Of a stretch of DNA of 64,000 nucleotides, positions 1 to 6,972 are shown piece after piece. Location of the stretch: contig JAJZIJ010000003.1 of the NCBI GenBank assembly GCA_021810625.1, positions 17,770 through 81,769 on the forward strand. Direction: 5' to 3'. The notes beneath the pieces are model-generated. The model saw only the letters and a program-made list of their open reading frames with translations, was not told the origin of the DNA and searched no databases. The first letter of the stretch is position 1; each line of letters opens with the position of its first letter. Source of the stretch: Acidobacteriota bacterium. GTDB taxonomy: Bacteria > Acidobacteriota > Terriglobia > Terriglobales > Acidobacteriaceae. The position numbers were made by a program, and so were the translations under genes.

Positions 1-2
1 CT

Positions 3-1379
3 GGGCCTGTCAATCCTCTGGTTGCCAAGGGGAAGGGAATTTTTGATTCCAAGGGATGTTCTGGATGTCACGGAGACAAAGGTACGGGTACGGCTGTTGC
101 TCCCAGCCTTGTCGGAATTACAACCAAGTATCCCTTGCCCCAGCTTACTGACTTACTGCATCATCCCAATCCGCAGATGCTGGCTGGGCACATGCCTTCG
201 TTCGATCTGTCCGACCCAGACATGGCGGCACTGTTTAGCTATCTGGGCAGCTTAGGTACAAGTGGCGGAAGCGCGCCTGCACCGACACCCAGCGCGCCGA
301 CACCCAGTGGGGCAGCGCCTCCGCCTGCCACGCCGCCTGCCGCTGCCGCGCCTGCGCCAGACAAATCTGCACCAGCCAAACCGGGAGCATCCTCTGCTGC
401 GGCCCAGGCGGGCGGAAAGATATTTCAAGCGCATGGGTGTTTCGCCTGTCATGGGCCGGCAGGCGCGGGAACAGCAATCGCTCCGCCCCTGGCAGGATTA
501 GTTGCAGGGCTATCAGATCAGCAGCTATCAAAACTGCTGCATCATCCCAACGCGAAGATGAGCGCTGGAGGGATGCCTGCTTTCACTGGATCGCCGAAGC
601 AGGAGAGTTCTCTTATCGCCTACATTCGCAGTCTCGCTCCAGCGAAACAGGCTGCGACCAAGAAAAAATCTAACTCACCCGCCGCGCCTGGGAAGCAGGC
701 GGCAACCGCTTCGAGCGCCACTCCGCCCGCCGCACCACCTGCTGCCGCCGCGCCTGCATCGGCCAAACCTGCGCCAGCCAAACCGGGAGCATCCTCTGCT
801 GCGGCCCAGGCGGGCGAAAAGATATTTCAAGCGCATGGGTGTTCCGCCTGTCATGGGTCGGCAGGCGTGGGAACAGCAATCGCTCCGCCCCTAGCAGGCT
901 TGGTTGCAGGCCTGTCGGATCAGCAGCTATCGAAACTGCTGCATCATCCCAACGCGAAGATGAGCGCTGGAGGGATGCCTGCTTTTACTGGATCGCCGAA
1001 GCAGGAGAGTTCTCTTATCGCCTACATTCGCAGTCTGGGAACGGCACCAGCAGGAGGTGCTACGCCAGCAGCCAAGGCAGGTGCTCGACCAGCAAGCACG
1101 AAGCCGCCCAGCGCAGAAGTGCTGCGAGGTAAGAAGATTTTCCAGCGCGCCTCTTGCGAATCCTGCCACGGGGTTGGAGGTTTGCATGGCACGGTGGCCG
1201 CTCCGGGATTGGCAGGAACCGCTTCCATGCTTCCGGCCTCAACGCTGGAGAACCTGTTGCGGCATCATAGCGCACAAATGCAAAATGGAGGCATGCCGCT
1301 GACCAATATGAATGCGCCGGATATGAAAGCGATCGTGGCCTACATTCGCTCCTTGCCTGCCCACGCAACCGGACAATAA
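3..1379 (+). CDS. Multi-haem cytochrome c (four class I domains), 5'-truncated
   Basis: The reading frame is open from base 3 to TAA at 1377-1379, so the N-terminus lies outside the window. Four CxxCH haem motifs are visible: CSGCH (57-71), CFACH (438-452), CSACH (840-854) and CESCH (1154-1168). Each is followed by a Met-containing GHMP/GGMP segment that could be the distal ligand and by a short helix ending YLGSL or YIRSL, as in small class I cytochromes c. Ala/Pro-rich linkers separate the domains. Domains 2 and 3 are almost identical. The likely role is extracytoplasmic electron transfer; the partner is unknown. The family call is firm; the redox pathway is not inferable from the neighbours. 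Confidence 0.9.
   Translation, partial: GPVNPLVAKGKGIFDSKGCSGCHGDKGTGTAVAPSLVGITTKYPLPQLTDLLHHPNPQMLAGHMPSFDLSDPDMAALFSYLGSLGTSGGSAPAPTPSAPTPSGAAPPPATPPAAAAPAPDKSAPAKPGASSAAAQAGGKIFQAHGCFACHGPAGAGTAIAPPLAGLVAGLSDQQLSKLLHHPNAKMSAGGMPAFTGSPKQESSLIAYIRSLAPAKQAATKKKSNSPAAPGKQAATASSATPPAAPPAAAAPASAKPAPAKPGASSAAAQAGEKIFQAHGCSACHGSAGVGTAIAPPLAGLVAGLSDQQLSKLLHHPNAKMSAGGMPAFTGSPKQESSLIAYIRSLGTAPAGGATPAAKAGARPASTKPPSAEVLRGKKIFQRASCESCHGVGGLHGTVAAPGLAGTASMLPASTLENLLRHHSAQMQNGGMPLTNMNAPDMKAIVAYIRSLPAHATGQ
372..1036. repeat. Direct repeat pair (372-634 and 774-1036), duplicated cytochrome c domain
   Basis: Two 263-bp blocks lie exactly 402 bp apart and differ at only a few positions. Each encodes one complete haem domain. 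The other two domains of the same protein are clearly divergent, so this looks like a recent in-frame duplication of one domain plus its linker. Confidence 0.9.
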
Positions 1380-1468
1380 TGGCGGATGGGAATCGACCCC
1401 CAAGTGGATTTGCGCTTCTTCTGAGCGAAGCGCGCGCCATAGCAGGTCGTAGCCTCTACACTGGGAGT

Positions 1469-1873
1469 ATGTGTGGATGGTTCTCTCTGAAACGAAATCC
1501 GGCTGTGTTGGCCTGCCTGATGTTGACTTTTTTTATTACACTCGCGGGCTGCCGCTCCCGCTCCCCTTACGTGCAGACCACACTGCTCAACGAAGGCGCA
1601 ACGACGGTGCAAAATATCGAAGTGGATTATCCCAGCGCCAGTTTTGGCGTCTCCAGCCTGGAACCGGGCCGCAGCTTCATGTATCGCTTCCAGATTCAGG
1701 GATCGGGGCACCTGCAATTGCTCTATGTGGACAGCGCTCATCACGCCCATAGCGAGACTGGCCCCTACGTTGCCGAAGGACAGGAAGGCACACTGCGAAT
1801 CGCCATCGGCAGCGCAGGGAAAAATATGTGGACAATGCAGTTGACGCCGCAGGTAACGACACCGAAAAAATAA
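1469..1873 (+). CDS. Small putative lipoprotein
   Basis: About 134 aa if started at ATG 1469. That start gives a short basic N-terminus, a hydrophobic stretch and a lipobox ending LAGC near residue 25, so export and lipidation are likely. A longer in-frame form could begin at 1379, overlapping the cytochrome stop, but it would bury the signal peptide. The mature part is beta-rich looking with no motif I recognise. It ends at TAA 1871-1873. It follows the cytochrome gene closely and may be co-transcribed. Function unknown. Confidence 0.65.
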   Translation: MCGWFSLKRNPAVLACLMLTFFITLAGCRSRSPYVQTTLLNEGATTVQNIEVDYPSASFGVSSLEPGRSFMYRFQIQGSGHLQLLYVDSAHHAHSETGPYVAEGQEGTLRIAIGSAGKNMWTMQLTPQVTTPKK

Positions 1874-1917
1874 CGAAAGATTTAAGAGGTCTCTGCACAC
1901 GTCGGCGTTTTGAATGG

Positions 1918-1949
1918 GCGAGGCTCAGCCCCTGCGAGGCTCAGCCCCT
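1918..1949. repeat. Short tandem repeat, 2 x 16 bp
   Basis: The unit gcgaggctcagcccct occurs twice head to tail in the gap between convergent genes. It may be a chance slippage product; no function is evident. Confidence 0.6.
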
Positions 1950-1966
1950 GGGAGAAAGAAGCTGAG

Positions 1967-2923
1967 CTATGGTATTTGGCCGTTGGTGTTTCCCGGATTG
2001 ACGATGATGCCCCCCGTGGTCTGTGTGCTGACGCTTGTCAGGCGGCAATCGCGGATGGTCTGCTGAAATTGGAAGTAGGGATGCAGGAAAAGCACGGCGC
2101 GGGCATCGCCCTTGCCTTCCACCAGATCGTTGATCCAGACCCCATCCGGCTGACGCGCCTGATGCACATGCAGCCAAAATCCTTTATGGATATTGGCCAC
2201 CAACCCGCCGCCGATCTTAACGTCGTGGTCTAAGCGGGCGTTCAGATCGACCAATTGGCCGGTCGCCTCATCCACCTGGATGGTTCCGGTCATGTTGTGC
2301 AGGAATGTCTCCTGCGCGTTTTTCGGGTGAAAGCTGGGGTCGCCGCTCAGGTCATAACAGAGCGTGCTGCGTCCGTCGATCTTCTGTCGATGCCCATTGG
2401 TGTAGCGCAAGGCGCGCAGCAGAATGTCGAGTTGCTTTTCGTTCTCGTCCTGCTCCTTGGCCACCTGCTTCTGGTCGGAGTCCCTTACAATCTCCTTTTG
2501 AACGCGCCCAGACTCTTTCTTTTGTTGTCCGGCATTCAGCGGCTTGCCATTCTTCGCGGTCAGTTCATCGACTTCGATGCCATTCACAAAAAACATGTCA
2601 TAGGTCTTCGTCTCGCCTTTTTTTACGTTGCCATGTTTGTCGGTTTCCTCGTCAACCAGCGTCATGCGGCAGATATACCGCTCCTGCTCCGCCTGCATTG
2701 TTTTCAGATTGTCCAGGACTCGCTGTTTCAGAGCGGCGGCATTCGGCATCGGAGCAGAGGTGTTTGCGGCATGAGCTGGCGGCGCGGTCGATCCTGGCTT
2801 GGCGGCGCGATGTGGGCTGGCTGCGGAATGGGAGATGCCCTGCGCCAGAGAGCGGGCAGGGGCGCAGCAGGAGGCCAGCAAGATGGCAGCGATAGCGATA
2901 TTGCGTTGCAGAGAGCGCAGCAT
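1967..2923 (-). CDS. Secreted protein of unknown function
   Basis: 318 aa on the minus strand with an N-terminal signal peptide (basic MLRSLQR, hydrophobic core, Ala-x-Ala-like cleavage region near residue 27). An Ala/Pro-rich linker follows, then a charged, Lys/Glu-rich central region (about residues 90-170) and a C-terminal part with alternating beta-like strands. The later half, with phrases such as DGVWIND and LHPYFQFQQT, resembles secreted acidobacterial proteins distantly like lipoprotein-sorting folds; this is an impression, not a domain assignment. It faces the cytochrome/lipoprotein pair and is divergent from ridA. Confidence 0.75.
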   Translation of the reverse strand: MLRSLQRNIAIAAILLASCCAPARSLAQGISHSAASPHRAAKPGSTAPPAHAANTSAPMPNAAALKQRVLDNLKTMQAEQERYICRMTLVDEETDKHGNVKKGETKTYDMFFVNGIEVDELTAKNGKPLNAGQQKKESGRVQKEIVRDSDQKQVAKEQDENEKQLDILLRALRYTNGHRQKIDGRSTLCYDLSGDPSFHPKNAQETFLHNMTGTIQVDEATGQLVDLNARLDHDVKIGGGLVANIHKGFWLHVHQARQPDGVWINDLVEGKGDARAVLFLHPYFQFQQTIRDCRLTSVSTQTTGGIIVNPGNTNGQIP

Positions 2924-3019
2924 GGGTGTCCTGTTCCGTTATAGCCCGTTTCGGTATGGCTCGTTTTATGCGGGCAAACGCGATACCTTTCCCTGCATAA
3001 TATCCAAGAGGAACCCTAC

Positions 3020-3424
3020 ATGGATTTAGACGGAAACAAAATGAAAATTGCTGTGCAGACAGCCGACGCTCCAGCCGCGCTGGGGCCGTACACGCAGGCC
3101 ATCCGAACCGGAGATTTTGTGTTTACCTCCGGCCAGATTCCGCTCGATCCGGCAACCGGCCAGGTCGTCTCTGGCGGTATTCGTGAGCAGACAACCCGCG
3201 TGTTGGATAGCCTGAAGGCCATTCTTCTGGCGGCAAACAGCGATCTGACGCGGGTGGTCAAGACCACAGTTTTCCTAAAGGATATGCAGGATTTCTCCGA
3301 GATGAATACGGTCTATGCGGAGTATTTTGTCGCGGCAGGCGCGGTGCCTCCGGCTCGCTCGACCGTGGAGGTGGCGCGGCTGCCCAAAGATGTGTTGGTG
3401 GAGATAGAGGCGATTGCCCGATAG
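3020..3424 (+). CDS. ridA: RidA family enamine/imine deaminase
   Basis: 134 aa, the usual size. RidA (YjgF/YER057c/UK114) hydrolyses reactive 2-aminoacrylate and related enamine/imine intermediates released by PLP enzymes, protecting PLP-dependent enzymes in the cytosol. Recognisable segments are GPYTQAI near the start, [10 protein letters not shown], the middle TTVFLKDM block and the C-terminal [13 protein letters not shown], which carries the conserved Arg. ATG 3020 has AGAGGAA about 7 bases upstream; an internal Met eight codons in is the alternative start. It stands alone. Confidence 0.92.
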   Translation: MDLDGNKMKIAVQTADAPAALGPYTQAIRTGDFVFTSGQIPLDPATGQVVSGGIREQTTRVLDSLKAILLAANSDLTRVVKTTVFLKDMQDFSEMNTVYAEYFVAAGAVPPARSTVEVARLPKDVLVEIEAIAR

Positions 3425-3448
3425 CAGGGAGCCTGATCTCCGCTTGCG

Positions 3449-3575
3449 TTAAGGAAGCTCTGATCAAGTTCCACGGCTGTCCCTCAGGGGCTAAAGCCCG
3501 CTCTCATTGCAGGTACTTACGGCGGGACTAAAGTCCCGCCCTTTCAAAATGCTGACTTGTTCAGAGGTTCCTTAA
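3449..3575. repeat. 127-bp MITE-like palindromic repeat, copy 1
   Basis: The ends form an imperfect 20-bp terminal inverted repeat (ttaaggaagctctgatcaag against the complement of the right end, 18 of 20 matching). Inside are two perfect small hairpins built on the same core, gggctaaagccc and ggcgggactaaagtcccgcc. A copy of identical length with only a few substitutions lies at 58694-58820. Non-coding; either a non-autonomous transposable element or a REPIN-type repeat. Confidence 0.85.
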
Positions 3576-3662
3576 CACAGGAAGCTGCCTTTGAAGTCGG
3601 AAGCCTCCCGCTTTTGATTCTGGGTTTCGATTTTCACCGCTTGATTCTTGTACGATCAATCC

Positions 3663-3908
3663 ATGTCACGCAATCCCAGCGATCCCCGGTGGCGCGTCGC
3701 TCTCTGGAGAGCGGTGGTGGAGATGGCGTTTATCGTCTTTCTCTTTTATTCCAATCTCCTGATGGGGGAGTTCACATCCACTCGACATGCCAAAAGCATA
3801 GCCTTTGCCCTGCGGGATATCGTTACGCCGACAAATTTCGGTATTGCCATCTTTTGCGCGCTGATCGGCTATATCGGGCTTGAGTATTTGAGAAAGAAAT
3901 TGATGTAA
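3663..3908 (+). CDS. Small two-helix membrane protein
   Basis: 81 aa from ATG 3663, beginning MSRNPSDPRWR. Two hydrophobic segments (about residues 20-36 and 58-74) are separated by a short loop, and the C-terminus is basic (LRKKLM). No characterised family recognised. It lies between the 127-bp repeat and the rpmI promoter. An in-frame start at 3648 would add five residues. Confidence 0.6.
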   Translation: MSRNPSDPRWRVALWRAVVEMAFIVFLFYSNLLMGEFTSTRHAKSIAFALRDIVTPTNFGIAIFCALIGYIGLEYLRKKLM

Positions 3909-3940
3909 ATAGGCGGATGCCGTCTCTGGGGGCGTGCCAC

Positions 3941-3970
3941 TTGGCGATTTGGGCCGGATTCCCGTATACT
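3941..3970 (+). promoter_or_regulatory. Putative sigma-70 promoter of rpmI-rplT
   Basis: TTGGCG (3941-3946) and TATACT (3965-3970) are separated by 18 bp, placing a start near 3977, about 34 bases before rpmI. A dedicated promoter fits the absence of infC directly upstream. Confidence 0.5.
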
Positions 3971-4010
3971 CGGAGATGCTGTAAACACTGTTTTTGCAAG
4001 CAGGATACGA

Positions 4011-4208
4011 ATGCCGAAGTTAAAGACACATAGTGGTGCCGCCAAGCGGTTCAAGAAGACCGGAACCGGCAAGATCAAGCGCGGACAAGCCACCATGCGA
4101 CATCTTCTGACCGCCAAGACCACCAAGGTAAAGCGCCATCTGGCCAGCTCCGCCTTGGTCTCCAAAGCGGATCACGCGAAGATTTCCCGCATGATTCCGT
4201 ATGCCTGA
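4011..4208 (+). CDS. rpmI: 50S ribosomal protein L35
   Basis: 65 aa, full length for bL35. It opens [20 protein letters not shown], the family signature, and is strongly basic. It is a late-assembling protein of the large subunit. It precedes rplT as in most bacteria, but infC, which usually leads this operon, is not in the adjacent sequence. Confidence 0.98.
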   Translation: MPKLKTHSGAAKRFKKTGTGKIKRGQATMRHLLTAKTTKVKRHLASSALVSKADHAKISRMIPYA

Positions 4209-4224
4209 TCGGGCTTAACAAGCT

Positions 4225-4271
4225 GGGCCGCAAGCGTTCGTGGCCCCCGGAACGCCCGGTATGGGGTTCCG
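4225..4271 (+). promoter_or_regulatory. Two hairpins in the rpmI-rplT intercistronic region
   Basis: The 175-base gap between rpmI and rplT is long for this operon. It holds gggccgc/gtggccc (4225-4231 with 4240-4246, one G-U pair) followed directly by cggaac/gttccg (4248-4253 with 4266-4271). L20 represses its own operon in several bacteria by binding mRNA that mimics 23S rRNA; this structure could be such a site, but I could not match the known L20 target. Confidence 0.35.
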
Positions 4272-4383
4272 CAGACGATCCAGAGCCAGCAAGCGTGTGA
4301 AGAGGTAAACCAGCGACTCCCGCAAGGGAATTTGCCTCCTGCCTCCAGCCGCATCACGAAGCAACGCAAAAAGGAGAACCACC

Positions 4384-4770
4384 ATGCCCCGCGTAAAACG
4401 TGGCAATAAACGCAAAAATTATCGCAAGAAGATCCTGAAGCGAGCCAGTGGCTACTTCTTAACCAAATCCAAGCTCTACCAGGCCGCAGAAGAGGCCGTC
4501 GAGCGTGGATTGAAGTTTGCCTATCGCGGGCGCAAAGAGAAGAAGCGCCAGTATCGCTCCCTCTGGATTGTGCGCATCGGCGCAGCCACCAAGCTGAGCG
4601 GCTTGAGCTATTCGCAGTTCATACACGGCCTGAAGCTGGCTGGCATTGACCTGGATCGCAAGATTCTGGCCGACATCGCTGTGCGCGACGAGGCTGGCTT
4701 TGCCACTCTGGTGGGCCAGGCCAAGACGGCGCTTGATGCGGCCAAGAGCCAGAAGACTGTCGCCGCCTAA
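4384..4770 (+). CDS. rplT: 50S ribosomal protein L20
   Basis: 128 aa, slightly above the usual 115-120 because of a C-terminal Ala/Lys tail. It begins [19 protein letters not shown] and includes the conserved [16 protein letters not shown] stretch, typical of bL20, which nucleates early large-subunit assembly and often autoregulates its operon. A purine-rich AAGGAGAA ribosome-binding site lies just upstream. A strong terminator follows. Confidence 0.98.
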   Translation: MPRVKRGNKRKNYRKKILKRASGYFLTKSKLYQAAEEAVERGLKFAYRGRKEKKRQYRSLWIVRIGAATKLSGLSYSQFIHGLKLAGIDLDRKILADIAVRDEAGFATLVGQAKTALDAAKSQKTVAA

Positions 4771-4792
4771 CGCGACATGCAAGCTGAGAATA

Positions 4793-4829
4793 AAACGGCG
4801 CGGCTTTTGGCTGCGCCGTTTCTTTTTTC
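4793..4829 (+). terminator. Rho-independent terminator after rplT
   Basis: aaacggcgcgg (4793-4803) pairs with ctgcgccgttt (4811-4821) around a short loop with one mismatch, followed by a T-rich tract. It separates rpmI-rplT from the methyltransferase and pheST. Confidence 0.85.
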
Positions 4830-4915
4830 TGGTGTAGACTTGGCGGTTGGTTTTTACAAAATGTTTAGTCGCTAAATAATTTTTACAGCGCGGATTGCGA
4901 TGGCATCGTCCTGGC

Positions 4916-5797
4916 ATGAGAATCAATAGAGAATTTATTCATGAGGTTGGAGCCGCGCGCTGGATCTGGCGCACCTTCCTACGCCAAACATCAAAACGCA
5001 TACTGCGCCGGGACAATCACATCACATTGCCCACGGGTTTGCGCATGACCTTGCCCCGCACCAGTAAATTTGCAAGTGAAGTTTTTATCACCCGTTGTGA
5101 TGTTGACTGGGGGAGTGAAGCGCTTTTTGCTCGACATTTGGATGCAAAGGGGATCGTGTTGGATGTCGGGGCGAACATAGGCTACTACTCTCTTTATGTG
5201 CTTCCTCTTGTATCTGCGGTTCACGCATTCGAGCCAGACCCAACCGCCTACGCCACACTCCAACAAAATCTTGTAGCCCACGCTTCCTGCGCATTTGCTT
5301 ACCCAGTCGCTGTGGGCAACTGGCATGGCACAGCCCAATTTGTTGTCGAACATAACTCGGAAATATCCCACCTTGTCGAAAATTCCATCAACAGCGCTCC
5401 CGCCATGCAAGACGTAAATATTACGACGATTGACCGCTTCGTGGCCGACCTTCTGTCTACAGATATCAAATCAACGATCACGGGAATAAAAATCGATGTT
5501 GAGGGGGCAGATTTTCAAGTGCTTCAAGGCGCGTTCGACACATTGCGACGGCACCATCCTCTCGTGTTGACAGAAACGTCTGCGGAAGATCGTCTATTTG
5601 ATTTTCTCCAGCCGATGGATTATCGAGTATTCGCATTTACAAAAAAAGAAAATTGCCGCAGCTTTCAATTTCAAGAAGTTTTTGCCGACTCAAATCTACG
5701 AACCAAAATGTTATTTTTGGTTCCCCCCAGGCTCCATTCTCTGTTTGCAGGACACGATGGGCAGTGCATGAAGGGACTCGGAAGCATGCTCAGGTAA
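4916..5797 (+). CDS. FkbM family SAM-dependent methyltransferase
   Basis: About 293 aa from ATG 4916; a TTG at 4895 is possible. The SAM-binding motif VLDVGANIGYYS is near residue 83, FEPDP follows at strand 2, and KIDVEGADFQVLQGAF is the characteristic FkbM block. FkbM enzymes O-methylate hydroxyls of sugars, glycolipids or polyketides. The substrate here is unknown. The gene is visibly AT-richer than its neighbours and sits between rplT (after its terminator) and pheS, an order usually uninterrupted, which suggests insertion by transfer. Confidence 0.85.
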   Translation: MRINREFIHEVGAARWIWRTFLRQTSKRILRRDNHITLPTGLRMTLPRTSKFASEVFITRCDVDWGSEALFARHLDAKGIVLDVGANIGYYSLYVLPLVSAVHAFEPDPTAYATLQQNLVAHASCAFAYPVAVGNWHGTAQFVVEHNSEISHLVENSINSAPAMQDVNITTIDRFVADLLSTDIKSTITGIKIDVEGADFQVLQGAFDTLRRHHPLVLTETSAEDRLFDFLQPMDYRVFAFTKKENCRSFQFQEVFADSNLRTKMLFLVPPRLHSLFAGHDGQCMKGLGSMLR

Positions 5798-5868
5798 ATC
5801 ACACAGAAATGTTGTGCATTCTCGCATCGACTCCCCCGCCGTGGTGATTTATCCTCAAAGGGAACAAG

Positions 5869-6972
5869 ATGACGCACGAATCCATCCCACAACTCGCCGC
5901 GTATGACGAGGCCACTCTCGACGCTGCCTTCCGCGAACTGCTGCTATCTGCACAGCGAGAGTCGGGCGGCATTGCCACGGCAGAGGGCAAAGAGCAATTT
6001 CGCTTGTATTGGCTGGGGCGCAAGCAGGGTCGGCTCAAGAGCATTGGCGAGGCATGGCTGAAGACCGCTCCTGCGGAAGCGAAAAAAGCCATTGGCCAGC
6101 GCTTCAATCAACTGAAAGAGCAGATTGAGCAGACGCTTGAAGAAAATGCAGCTATGGGCAGTGGCGTTGCGCGTGCTGCCGACGCGCTCGATATCACGCT
6201 GCCCGGTATTCGTCCCGGCATGGGCGCGGAGCATCCGCTCATCAAAACATTGCACGAGGTCGTCAGCATCTTTGAGCGCATGGGCTACTCCGTCGGCGTT
6301 GGCCCGGAGGTGGAGACGGATTACTACAATTTCGAGAGTCTGAATTTTCCGCCGAACCATCCGGCACGCGATACGCAGGATACGCTCGTCGTCGCGGGGC
6401 AGGAAAAGAAGCCGCTGCGCGAGCGCCTGCTGCTGCGCACGCACACCTCGCCCGTGCAGATTCGCGCGATGGAGCAGCAACCGCCGCCGCTGCGTCTCGT
6501 CATCCCCGGCAAGGTGCATCGCAACGACGCTGCGGACGCGACCCACTCGCCCATCTTTCATCAGGTGGAGGGATTGTGCGTGGATACCAACATCACCTTC
6601 AGCGATCTGAAGGGCACGCTCGACCACGCGATGAAAGAACTTTTCGGATCAAGCGTCAAGACGCGCTTCTTTCCGTCCTTCTTTCCATTCACGGAGCCGA
6701 GCGCCGACGTGCAGATCAGTTGCATCTTTTGCGCGGGCAAGGGCTGCCGCAAATGCAAGCACTCTGGCTGGATTGAGTTGCTGGGCTGCGGCATGGTCGA
6801 TCCGGCAGTCTTTGGATTTGTGCGCGAAAAACAGCCCGCCTACGATCCAAAGAAAATCTCCGGCTTCGCCTTTGGCATGGGCATCGACCGCATCGCGATG
6901 ATGAAGTATGGCATCAGCGACATCAGCCTGCTTTACTCCGGCGATATGCGCTTTCTGGAGCAGTTCGCGTGA
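5869..6972 (+). CDS. pheS: Phenylalanyl-tRNA synthetase alpha subunit
   Basis: 367 aa. It is the catalytic class II subunit of the heterotetramer that charges tRNA-Phe. The N-terminal coiled coil spans about residues 10-95. Motif 2 region (KVHRNDAADATH) and FHQVEG are clear, and motif 3 is in GFAFGMGIDRIAMMKYGI near the C-terminus. A Cys cluster, CIFC then CRKC, precedes GWIELLGCGMVDP; this small metal-binding-like insert occurs in some bacterial PheS. The stop overlaps the pheT start by 4 bases (GTGA). Confidence 0.97.
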   Translation: MTHESIPQLAAYDEATLDAAFRELLLSAQRESGGIATAEGKEQFRLYWLGRKQGRLKSIGEAWLKTAPAEAKKAIGQRFNQLKEQIEQTLEENAAMGSGVARAADALDITLPGIRPGMGAEHPLIKTLHEVVSIFERMGYSVGVGPEVETDYYNFESLNFPPNHPARDTQDTLVVAGQEKKPLRERLLLRTHTSPVQIRAMEQQPPPLRLVIPGKVHRNDAADATHSPIFHQVEGLCVDTNITFSDLKGTLDHAMKELFGSSVKTRFFPSFFPFTEPSADVQISCIFCAGKGCRKCKHSGWIELLGCGMVDPAVFGFVREKQPAYDPKKISGFAFGMGIDRIAMMKYGISDISLLYSGDMRFLEQFA

